Shown in pieces: positions 10,107 to 17,405 of a stretch of 64,000 bases of DNA (positions within the stretch are counted from its first letter, which is position 1; each line of letters starts with the position of its first letter). The stretch is taken from positions 102,592 to 166,591 of the forward strand of contig JAKSLE010000006.1 of assembly GCA_024401365.1 (NCBI GenBank), read 5' to 3'. The position numbers and the translations under genes were made by a program. The notes beneath the pieces are model-generated. The model worked only from the letters and a program-made list of their open reading frames with translations, was not told the DNA's origin and did not search any database. The stretch is from Bacteroidales bacterium (lineage in GTDB: Bacteria; Bacteroidota; Bacteroidia; Bacteroidales; Marinilabiliaceae).

Positions 10107-11126
10107 TTACATCTTCACCAATATCCTAAACACCTTACCCGGGTCATTTACCCACTGCTTCATTGCGTCATGGACCTTCTCCGCAGGTACCTCAGCCGAT
10201 ATTAGTTTGTCAATCGGACATACTCCGGAGTTGAGATAGTTTATTACCGCACGGAAATCCGATGGCATGGCATTTCGCGATCCTCTGATATCTAGCTCTT
10301 TTTGCACAAAGAGCTTCGTCTGGAACGCAATATCTACCTTCGCATAGCCTATGCACACTACCCTACCGGTAAACGCTACCTCATCAACTGCCATCACATA
10401 TGTAGCAGGTGCTCCTACTGCTTCTATCACAACATCTGGCCCATAGCCACTTGTAATCTCTTGCAACTTGGCGTGTACATTTTCCTTGCCTGAATTTATC
10501 GTATATTTCGCTCCCATCTGCTTCGCAAGGGCCAACTTCTCGTCATCCAAATCAACAGCAATGACTGTGGCTCCTCGTAATGACGCTCTTACAATAGCAC
10601 CAACACCTATCATACCACATCCCAAAACCATCACTACATCAATATCTGTCACTTGAGCACGGTTGACTGCATGAAAACCTACACTCATCGGCTCTATCAA
10701 TGCACAGTCCCTAGGTGTCATATTGACTGCTGGAATAACTTTCTCCCATGGAAGTATCATATATTCTTTCATCGCTCCGTTGCGCTGTACCCCAAGCGTC
10801 TCATTGTGCTGACAGGCATTTACTCGTCCATTACGACACGAGGCACAGTGCCCGCAGTTGGTATATGGGTTTACTGTTACTACCATTCCTGCCTTCAACG
10901 TCTCTGGAACATTCTCTCCTACAGCCTCAATCGTTGCACCTATCTCATGCCCTGGAACTACAGGCATCTTTACCATCGGGTTCTTACCAAGGTATGTGGA
11001 TAGGTCACTGCCACAGAAACCTACATAGTTTATCTTCAATAGAACTTCACCAGCCTTTGGTGCGGCAGGCTTCTCAATGTCAACGACTCGCATGTCGCCA
11101 ACTCCTGCTATCTGAATTGCTTTCAT
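10107..11126 (-). CDS. Zn-dependent medium-chain dehydrogenase (sugar-acid 5-dehydrogenase-like)
   Basis: A 339-residue member of the medium-chain alcohol dehydrogenase family. Catalytic zinc ligands are visible in FCGSD and PGHE, and the four-cysteine structural zinc loop in CGHCASCRNGRVNAC. A Rossmann nucleotide fold follows (VLGCGMIGVG). I start at MKAIQIAG (ATG 11126); an upstream ATG at 11162 would overlap the transporter stop and add an Asn-rich stretch unlike the family. Last gene of the four-gene operon. By family and context it may oxidise an aldonate, such as L-galactonate at C5 to tagaturonate, in an oxidative L-sugar route. Threonine or sorbitol dehydrogenase activity cannot be excluded from sequence. 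Confidence 0.85.
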   Translation of the reverse strand: MKAIQIAGVGDMRVVDIEKPAAPKAGEVLLKINYVGFCGSDLSTYLGKNPMVKMPVVPGHEIGATIEAVGENVPETLKAGMVVTVNPYTNCGHCASCRNGRVNACQHNETLGVQRNGAMKEYMILPWEKVIPAVNMTPRDCALIEPMSVGFHAVNRAQVTDIDVVMVLGCGMIGVGAIVRASLRGATVIAVDLDDEKLALAKQMGAKYTINSGKENVHAKLQEITSGYGPDVVIEAVGAPATYVMAVDEVAFTGRVVCIGYAKVDIAFQTKLFVQKELDIRGSRNAMPSDFRAVINYLNSGVCPIDKLISAEVPAEKVHDAMKQWVNDPGKVFRILVKM

Positions 11127-11154
11127 TATGTTGTTATTGTTATACTGTCTTTTA

Positions 11155-12408
11155 TTAATCAACTACTTTATGCCCTTTCCATCCATAGTACGCACATACT
11201 AGGAAACAAATCATAGGAATTATATATGCTATCTGATATATAACCTCATTCTGATGCATGATAAATGCCGTCAACTGTGGCACACAGGCATTTCCTACTA
11301 TGGCCATTACTAGAAACGCCGAACCACTCTTCGTAGCATTGCCTAGCCCATTGAGCGCCAAGGAGAATTGCGTAGGATACATAATCGACATGAAAAACGA
11401 TATGGCCAACATCGACCAGATACCTACCCATCCACCAAAAATCGAGACTACCGCACAGAGTACCACATTGGCCAAAGCATATACCATCAACATGTCTTGT
11501 GGCCTTATCTTGACCATAAGCATAGTTCCTATCCAACGCCCAAGAAGAAACATACCCATATACACACCAAATAGTGTAGTGGCCACGCTCTCAGATATCC
11601 CAGCATACTTTGTACAGTATATGAGGAATAGACTGTTTATAGCTGTCTGTCCTCCATTGTAGAAGAACTGCGCTATCACGCCCCACTTTAGATGATGCCT
11701 CTTAAGTACAGAAAAATCAATTAGTTTGTCGTCTTTCTTGTTCTCTTCTTCCTCTTCTGCAATCTTCGGCAGATTGGTAAAATATACCAAAAGGGCTATG
11801 AGAATAAGCATTCCTGCCAAAATCAGATAGGGTACTCGCATCGAACTTGTCTCATCCGTAATATATCCCATCCACCCTCCTGGATAATCGGCAGGAAGCG
11901 TCTCCCTGGCAAAGTCATTACCACTGAGAACCAACTTGCTGAGAAACATCGCCGCAATAAAAGCACCTAACCCATTGAACGATTGCGCTAAGTTTAACCT
12001 CCTTGGCGCCGTATCCGCATCTCCAAGTACATTTACGTATGGATTGGCCGCCGTCTCTAAAAAACACATACCTACCGCTATAATGAAGAATATCAGCAAG
12101 TATGCCGCATACTCATGCAAATCAGCAACTGGAATAAACAATAGACCTCCCAAAGCAGCAGTAAGTAAACCGAAAATAATGCCTGCTTTATAACTGTTCC
12201 TCTTAAGGTATATCGCTATAGGTATAGGACAGATGAAATAGGCCAACCAATAGGCCGTCTCTGTAAACGAAGCCTCAAACGTATTCAACTCGCATGTCTT
12301 CATCAACTGTCGTATCATAGTAGGCAAAAGATTGCTACTGATAGCCCAAAGGAAAAATAGTGAGAATATCAATCCAAGGGCGAACTTTGGGTTCTTGAAT
12401 ATCTTCAT
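11155..12408 (-). CDS. FucP-type sugar:proton symporter (MFS)
   Basis: A 417-residue polytopic membrane protein of the fucose permease family in the major facilitator superfamily. The signature ETAANPYVNVLG is followed by RRLNLAQSFNGLGA, both typical of FucP-type carriers, and about 12 hydrophobic segments are visible with a charged cytoplasmic loop (EEEEENKKDDK) between the two halves. It probably imports the sugar oxidised by the operon, L-fucose or L-galactose, with protons. It lies 24 bp after the lactonase stop codon. Substrate cannot be set from sequence, because this family also includes carriers for other hexoses. Confidence 0.88.
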   Translation of the reverse strand: MKIFKNPKFALGLIFSLFFLWAISSNLLPTMIRQLMKTCELNTFEASFTETAYWLAYFICPIPIAIYLKRNSYKAGIIFGLLTAALGGLLFIPVADLHEYAAYLLIFFIIAVGMCFLETAANPYVNVLGDADTAPRRLNLAQSFNGLGAFIAAMFLSKLVLSGNDFARETLPADYPGGWMGYITDETSSMRVPYLILAGMLILIALLVYFTNLPKIAEEEEENKKDDKLIDFSVLKRHHLKWGVIAQFFYNGGQTAINSLFLIYCTKYAGISESVATTLFGVYMGMFLLGRWIGTMLMVKIRPQDMLMVYALANVVLCAVVSIFGGWVGIWSMLAISFFMSIMYPTQFSLALNGLGNATKSGSAFLVMAIVGNACVPQLTAFIMHQNEVIYQIAYIIPMICFLVCAYYGWKGHKVVD

Positions 12409-12432
12409 GCTATTTATTTTTGTTGTAAATAT

Positions 12433-13353
12433 TTACTCCGACATGTTCTTAATATAGGGCAACTCTACAAGATTCTTCAATCTGTAGAATCGCGCCGCAT
12501 TGCCTCCAAGAAATGCTTCCTTTTCGTCTTGCGACAACTTATCGCTCTTTATTACAAAGTCATACGACATCTTATAGGTAATAGCAGTAATCGTCCTAGG
12601 GTAATCCGAACCCCACATCAATTTCTCCATACCTACCATGTCTGCCGCTTTCTTTATAGAGTCTACTGCCGATGGGAATGGATAAAACTCCGAATTGTAT
12701 AGCCATGTTATGCCTCCACTCTCTACCATGACGTTCTCGGCTCGGGCCAACTTTATCTGTTCTTCCCAATACGGAGTCGTCGGCATGCCAAAATGACCAA
12801 TGGCTATGCGCAGATTCGGACATTCTTCTATAATGGTCTGCAACTCCCTACATTGTATATCATCGTCCAAACAGATCGATAATACCATATCGTTGTCTTC
12901 CATATACTTCATGGTATTCATCATCTCTGTAGTGGAGAGCTCTGTCCCTCCCTTTTCTCCCTTGGGTAGCCTGTGCCCTGGTATGGCTATCGCATTGAAA
13001 CCCTGCTCGTGAAGTTCCACGACTTGCGCATAATAACCACTGTGCCTAAATTCTGCCATTCCACAAGTAACAAATCGCTTGGGAAAACGACGCTGAACTT
13101 CCATCAAATAGTCATTCTGCAGTCCATCTATGAATTCTTGTACTACTACCGCAGCAGAAACCTGAGCATAGTCCATATTGGACAAGAATACTTCAGCAGA
13201 GTTTCGCCCGTCTATCATGAAGGGGGGCAACATCTGTACCTCCTCGCCAAAAAAGAGCGACCTGCCGTTGGTTGTGGTCTTTATGGGTTGATTGTCAACT
13301 TTAGTGTCTTGCCTCAACCACAAATGAGAATGGGCATCAATTATCTTCATCAT
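12433..13353 (-). CDS. Amidohydrolase-family sugar lactonase
   Basis: A 306-residue amidohydrolase_2 (PF04909) protein. The metal-binding HxH is near the N-terminus (DAHSHLW), with a further His in IGHFGMP and the catalytic Asp in WGSDYPRT. Members of this family hydrolyse L-fucono-, L-rhamnono- or L-galactono-1,4-lactone to the open acid. The start at 13353 gives a 4-bp ATGA overlap with the stop codon of the aldo/keto reductase, a sign of translational coupling; a start at 13365 is possible but less likely. It sits in the operon exactly where the lactone product of the reductase must be opened. Confidence 0.85.
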   Translation of the reverse strand: MMKIIDAHSHLWLRQDTKVDNQPIKTTTNGRSLFFGEEVQMLPPFMIDGRNSAEVFLSNMDYAQVSAAVVVQEFIDGLQNDYLMEVQRRFPKRFVTCGMAEFRHSGYYAQVVELHEQGFNAIAIPGHRLPKGEKGGTELSTTEMMNTMKYMEDNDMVLSICLDDDIQCRELQTIIEECPNLRIAIGHFGMPTTPYWEEQIKLARAENVMVESGGITWLYNSEFYPFPSAVDSIKKAADMVGMEKLMWGSDYPRTITAITYKMSYDFVIKSDKLSQDEKEAFLGGNAARFYRLKNLVELPYIKNMSE

Positions 13354-14282
13354 GAATTCTTCCAAGTTACACGCTTCTGGTCTCCTATAATATCCTGAAC
13401 CTCTTTTACAAGCTGCCAGTCTATCGGCTCTGCTACATAGTCAAGATTCTTCTGAACATTAGCAGGGTTTGCCGACGAGAAGAGCGTGGATGCTATACGG
13501 TTATTGCTTACGGAATACTGAATAGCAAGTTTCTCTATAGGATAATTCTTTGCCTGGCAGTGAGCCACTGCTTTCTTACATGCCTCTACCAAACCTTGTG
13601 GCGCCGGATGCCATGCTGGTACACCTCTCTGCGAGAGCAACCCCATCGAAAGTGGCGAAGCATTGATAACTCCTATGCCTTTCGACTCAAAATAGTCAAG
13701 ATAGTCTACCAAGGCATCATCACACAAACAGTGATGACAGAAATTGAGAACACTCTCTACTGTACCTTCTTTTACATGGTCTACCACCCACTTGAGGTTT
13801 TCCAACTGTAAATCGGTAATGCCTACATGCCCTACTACCCCCTTGTCTCGCAACTCAACTAGCGCAGGAAGTGTCTCATTCACTACTATATTCAGATCGG
13901 AAAACTCTATATCATGTACATTAATAAGGTCTATATAGTCAATGTTCAATCGCTCCATGCTCTCATATACACTCTCCGTAGCTCGCTTGCCTGAATAGTC
14001 CCACGTATTTACACCATCTTTTCCATAACGTCCAACTTTTGTAGATAGGTAATACTTCTCTCGTGGTAGCTCTTTGAGCGCCTTGCCTAGAACGGTCTCT
14101 GCCTTGTAATGACCATAATATGGCGAGACATCAATAAAATTCATGCCCCCATCTAGCGCTACAGAGACTGCCCGTATAGCTTCTTTTTCGTTAATGTCAT
14201 GAAATACAGCGCCAAGAGATGATGCGCCAAAAGACAACTTTGATATTTCAAGGCCAGTACTGCCTAGTTTATTCTTTTGCAT
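13350..14282 (-). CDS. Aldo/keto reductase resembling L-galactose / L-fucose 1-dehydrogenase
   Basis: A 310-residue aldo/keto reductase. The catalytic tetrad is visible: Asp and Tyr in FIDVSPYYG, Lys in STKVG, His in NVHDIEF. Several segments match what I recall of plant L-galactose dehydrogenase (FGASSLGAVF, NVHDIEFSDL, SPLSMGLLSQRGVPAWHPA), as well as bacterial L-fucose/D-threo-aldose 1-dehydrogenases. It should oxidise the sugar C1 with NAD(P) to the 1,4-lactone, the substrate of the next gene. First gene of the operon, with a promoter box 31 bp upstream and a 4-bp overlap with the lactonase start. Confidence 0.87.
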   Translation of the reverse strand: MQKNKLGSTGLEISKLSFGASSLGAVFHDINEKEAIRAVSVALDGGMNFIDVSPYYGHYKAETVLGKALKELPREKYYLSTKVGRYGKDGVNTWDYSGKRATESVYESMERLNIDYIDLINVHDIEFSDLNIVVNETLPALVELRDKGVVGHVGITDLQLENLKWVVDHVKEGTVESVLNFCHHCLCDDALVDYLDYFESKGIGVINASPLSMGLLSQRGVPAWHPAPQGLVEACKKAVAHCQAKNYPIEKLAIQYSVSNNRIASTLFSSANPANVQKNLDYVAEPIDWQLVKEVQDIIGDQKRVTWKNS

Positions 14283-14312
14283 AAAATATCGTTATGTTAA
14301 CGTTCAACAACG

Positions 14313-14320
14313 CAAATGTA
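14313..14320 (-). promoter_or_regulatory. Promoter -7 box of the L-sugar operon
   Basis: On the minus strand TACATTTG fits the Bacteroidota -7 consensus TAnnTTTG and lies 31 bp before the aldo/keto reductase ATG. I do not see a clear TTTG at -33. Confidence 0.5.
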
Positions 14321-14413
14321 ACACTTTTTTAGAATAGGTGTTTTTGTAAATGCTATTTTGTTCTGATTATTTACACTTCTCTATCGTATTCTCTATTTTG
14401 ACCTAAAACAACA

Positions 14414-14445
14414 ATCCCTCACGAACGTCAGATTTCGTGAGGGAT
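14414..14445 (-). terminator. Terminator after the secreted metallopeptidase-like gene
   Basis: A perfect 12-bp inverted repeat (ATCCCTCACGAA / TTCGTGAGGGAT) with an 8-nt loop, 34 bp past the stop codon of the gene at 14479-15795. On the minus strand it is followed by a weakly T-rich run. Confidence 0.75.
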
Positions 14446-14478
14446 ATTGTCTCTATTTCTTATCGGAATTTGCCTGCA

Positions 14479-15795
14479 TTACTTGACAATATGCTTTCGC
14501 CTGATTGTCAAACCATCCGAGAATCGCTTTATTTCAATGGTCACTCCTCTTTGTGGCTCTGCAAGCCGCTCTCCATTTATCGTATAGTACTCGGTACTGA
14601 TAAGTTCTGCCGATATTTCTTCGATCGCCGTAGCATCTCCCTCTGGTTCCTGAGGCGCCACAATAGTATATGTGGAAATAGGCATCTCCCCATCTTGCGT
14701 TTTTGTGCCTCCACTCAAAACTACCACATCAGATGGATAGCGGTTTACAACGCATGGGGTTTGCGTATTCAAATCGAAAAGACTACATGCCTTTTGTTCC
14801 CTAGGTAATAGTTGTGTCAATGTCAAATCTCCGCCTACAATACTGCCACACCCTTCAGTACCTACATTTTTTATAAGATTTGAAATAAATGATACCGAAT
14901 TGCTATCTGCAAACTTTGCTTCAAAGTCAGATGTACTTTCATATTCTCCCCCAGTAACATCGTTTATTACAGCATCCAACGACATTCCATAGATTAGCTT
15001 ATTGAGTACTCTATCTAGACCTAAGGCTATATTTGGCGCAGTAATATTTTCTGCCGACAAACCTTTGCCGCTTGCTATCTGTCCTATGTACATTACTGCC
15101 AGATAACCAGTGGCCTGCCTAGAATTAGGCGTTCCACCTGTTAACTTGTTACCACTTGAAGTAATCTTATTTCTAATATTTTCTTCCGAAGTTGTCTCTG
15201 TTATCCCTAAGCCTTTATTGACAAAATCATTACCATTATAACAACCTCCTGAACATGCTTGTGACATTCCTTCAACAAACCACATTGGAAAGCGCTCAGT
15301 AGAACCACCCAAAATACCAGTAGTTAATGCCTCAGTACAAAAAGCACGCATCATCTCATGAAGTACAAAATGCTCTATTTCTTCACGACAATTATCTGTC
15401 AGATTCCCATCATTGAAATCAAGATATGCAACATTGACCGTCAGGCTATACTTAAGATCATAAGTCACCTTTCCATTCTCATATCTTCCATTTGCGGATC
15501 CAGTAGTAAATGAGGCTAATGATGACGACGAACTATTATTTACTAATTTTAACCCAACACCCGTAGAACACTCCTTAAGATATCCAAATGCATTAGGGAA
15601 TGTGTTGAGAATAGCCTCAACAGCTTGAGGAACAATCTCTTTGTCTAAAACATCTGCCAATTGGGTGTAACTACCTACTGTAGATCCTCCATTAGGAGTC
15701 TGTATCGCATCAAAAGCATTAGCAGTGCGAGTAAGCGATAATAAAAAAGCCATAGAGAGAATCCATTTCGCCCCTCTAGTTAGTAGTCTTTTCAT
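14479..15795 (-). CDS. Secreted flagellinolysin-like metallopeptidase homologue with altered zinc motif
   Basis: 438 residues from the ATG at 15795; the upstream ATG at 15849 would bury the signal peptide. Residues 1-27 form a signal peptide ending TRTANA. Residues 146-150 read HEMMR, and residues 172-179 read WFVEGMSQ. This matches the layout of flagellinolysin-type gluzincins (HExxH, then WFxEG with the Glu ligand), but the second His of HExxH is Arg, so zinc binding may be lost or altered. The last 45 residues (YYTINGERL, then GVTIEIKRFSDG, ending RRKHIVK) resemble a T9SS type A sorting domain, suggesting export to the surface. Eight or so cysteines suit an extracellular protein. Stand-alone gene with its own -7 box and terminator. 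Confidence 0.8.
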   Translation of the reverse strand: MKRLLTRGAKWILSMAFLLSLTRTANAFDAIQTPNGGSTVGSYTQLADVLDKEIVPQAVEAILNTFPNAFGYLKECSTGVGLKLVNNSSSSSLASFTTGSANGRYENGKVTYDLKYSLTVNVAYLDFNDGNLTDNCREEIEHFVLHEMMRAFCTEALTTGILGGSTERFPMWFVEGMSQACSGGCYNGNDFVNKGLGITETTSEENIRNKITSSGNKLTGGTPNSRQATGYLAVMYIGQIASGKGLSAENITAPNIALGLDRVLNKLIYGMSLDAVINDVTGGEYESTSDFEAKFADSNSVSFISNLIKNVGTEGCGSIVGGDLTLTQLLPREQKACSLFDLNTQTPCVVNRYPSDVVVLSGGTKTQDGEMPISTYTIVAPQEPEGDATAIEEISAELISTEYYTINGERLAEPQRGVTIEIKRFSDGLTIRRKHIVK

Positions 15796-15836
15796 TTTTA
15801 ATTGTTTTTTTAGAATCATGGTATCAAATTCACACG

Positions 15837-15844
15837 CAAAATTA
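15837..15844 (-). promoter_or_regulatory. Promoter -7 box of the secreted metallopeptidase-like gene
   Basis: TAATTTTG on the minus strand fits TAnnTTTG and lies 41 bp before the ATG at 15795. Its place just upstream of the inner ATG supports that start over the one at 15849. No clear -33 element. Confidence 0.5.
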
Positions 15845-15982
15845 AGCAATATTACTATATAGTGTGCGACACTTGGAACATTCTAGATTATTTAACATCC
15901 CTACTATACACAACAAAAGCAGTGCACCAATACCCCATCAGCACACTGCCACAACTTATATCCACAAATATACTACCCTACC

Positions 15983-16264
15983 TTATTTATATAGGCATAG
16001 ATAAGGAGTATCCTCTGTACACTTTACCTTATACTTTACATCCTTGGCAACAACGAAAGACTCAAACTTCTTATATGTCTTCCACTCTGTCTCTCCTGGC
16101 TGCTGAATTGTAAGCGCACCAGAGATAACTGTCATAATCTCTACCGTAGATGTGCCGAACTCATACTCACCTGCTGCCATCACACCAACTGTAGCCTTGC
16201 CCTCAGCACTGTTTAGAGCCATTGAAACAACGTCTCCGTTGAAATATTCGTTTGTCTTGAACAT
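15983..16264 (-). CDS. ppnP: Pyrimidine/purine nucleoside phosphorylase PpnP
   Basis: 93 residues, the usual full length of the PpnP (DUF1255, formerly YaiE/UPF0345) cupin family. Family features visible are MFKTNEYF at the N-terminus, then GEYEFGTSTVEIMTVISGAL, and YLCLYK at the C-terminus. The enzyme cleaves nucleosides with phosphate in purine and pyrimidine salvage. It stands alone between two unrelated minus-strand genes, with a perfect TAnnTTTG box 31 bp upstream. Confidence 0.92.
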   Translation of the reverse strand: MFKTNEYFNGDVVSMALNSAEGKATVGVMAAGEYEFGTSTVEIMTVISGALTIQQPGETEWKTYKKFESFVVAKDVKYKVKCTEDTPYLCLYK

Positions 16265-16294
16265 GTTTAATTACAAATTAAAATTATTTTGGTG

Positions 16295-16302
16295 CAAATA
16301 TA
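16295..16302 (-). promoter_or_regulatory. Promoter -7 box of ppnP
   Basis: TATATTTG on the minus strand fits TAnnTTTG, 31 bp before the ppnP ATG. The -33 element is not clear. Confidence 0.5.
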
Positions 16303-16517
16303 CACAATTTATACGATACGTAGCACCAAACAACTACAGATTTTAAACCGACAACTCTTTCCAACGCTAAATTATCAAGATCAACCACCAATCATATTTT
16401 CGTTGTACATTTTCTACCGTTCGTTTAACTCAAATTTTCTAAATTGAGAAACAGCTTTCTAAATATATTACTTTTAATTGAATTATTTAATAACAACGAC
16501 AACAACCACCTGTCCCC

Positions 16518-17321
16518 TTAGAGGCGATTATAATCAAAACTGAAAAATTCAACCAAAGTCTTCGTATATGCTAATGTTCTCTCTACTATACATCCATCTT
16601 TCCACTTCAACTTCCACAATGTATATATCACACCTTCACATATTGTCCACGATGTATATCCTACATAGGCCGACTCTTTATCATCGTCTAAGTACACAAA
16701 GGGAACATAATAATTCATATTGAATGCTTTGTGTTTAAATTCAGCATCAATATTCTTATATATCGATAGTAGATCCGCTTCGCATAGTACAAGAGGACCG
16801 TTTTGCTCGAGATCTTCATTTGTAATATAGCAGCAGAAAACAGAGATAGCTATATATTCCCATATCCCTTGTTTTGTATATGGAACATAAATGTTGTCGT
16901 GAAACTTATGATCCATGGGGCGAAAGTTGAAAGGCTTTGCCCAGTTGTCTTTCGAAAGAAAATCTTCGCCTGTTTCCTTCTTGCCCACAAATGCTATTAT
17001 TGTTCCATGCGAGTCCCTTAGAAGACTATAGGGCGATTTGTACAAAACAAGTTCCTTCTTCTCATCTCTCTTCTTTAAGGAATTGAACGTAGCAAAGAAT
17101 TGCTCATCTATTGAACACTTGCTGACAAATTCTCCCCACGTCTTCCATGTCGCCTTATCTGTAAATCTTGGTGGAAATGGATTACACCAAGATTTAGAGC
17201 GAAATACTTTAACTAACTCTTCTTCCTCCACACGGCTCTCTTCAAATTTTACCATCTCCATCAATTTCTCCATTTCCTGATCAAAGGATGTGAATCTTCT
17301 ACGGATTCTTAATTTTCTCAT
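16518..17321 (-). CDS. Hypothetical protein, 267 aa
   Basis: I do not recognise this family. The protein is soluble in appearance, with a basic N-terminus (MRKLRIRRRF), a charged helical stretch (EKLMEMVKFEESRVEEEE, residues about 17-35) and a mixed aromatic C-terminal half. No signal peptide, membrane segment or cysteine cluster is visible. It has its own upstream -7 box and sits between ppnP and the OmpA-family gene, with no sign of co-transcription. The start is set by the ATG following the promoter box at 17360-17367. Confidence 0.7.
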   Translation of the reverse strand: MRKLRIRRRFTSFDQEMEKLMEMVKFEESRVEEEELVKVFRSKSWCNPFPPRFTDKATWKTWGEFVSKCSIDEQFFATFNSLKKRDEKKELVLYKSPYSLLRDSHGTIIAFVGKKETGEDFLSKDNWAKPFNFRPMDHKFHDNIYVPYTKQGIWEYIAISVFCCYITNEDLEQNGPLVLCEADLLSIYKNIDAEFKHKAFNMNYYVPFVYLDDDKESAYVGYTSWTICEGVIYTLWKLKWKDGCIVERTLAYTKTLVEFFSFDYNRL

Positions 17322-17359
17322 ATTGTTTACTGTATTTATTTATAAATCAACAAAAAACG

Positions 17360-17367
17360 CAAAACTA
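17360..17367 (-). promoter_or_regulatory. Promoter -7 box of the 267-aa hypothetical gene
   Basis: TAGTTTTG on the minus strand fits TAnnTTTG and lies 38 bp before the ATG at 17321. Confidence 0.45.
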
Positions 17368-17405
17368 AACGTATTGTATACACTATTCTACCTCAACATC
17401 TTTCC

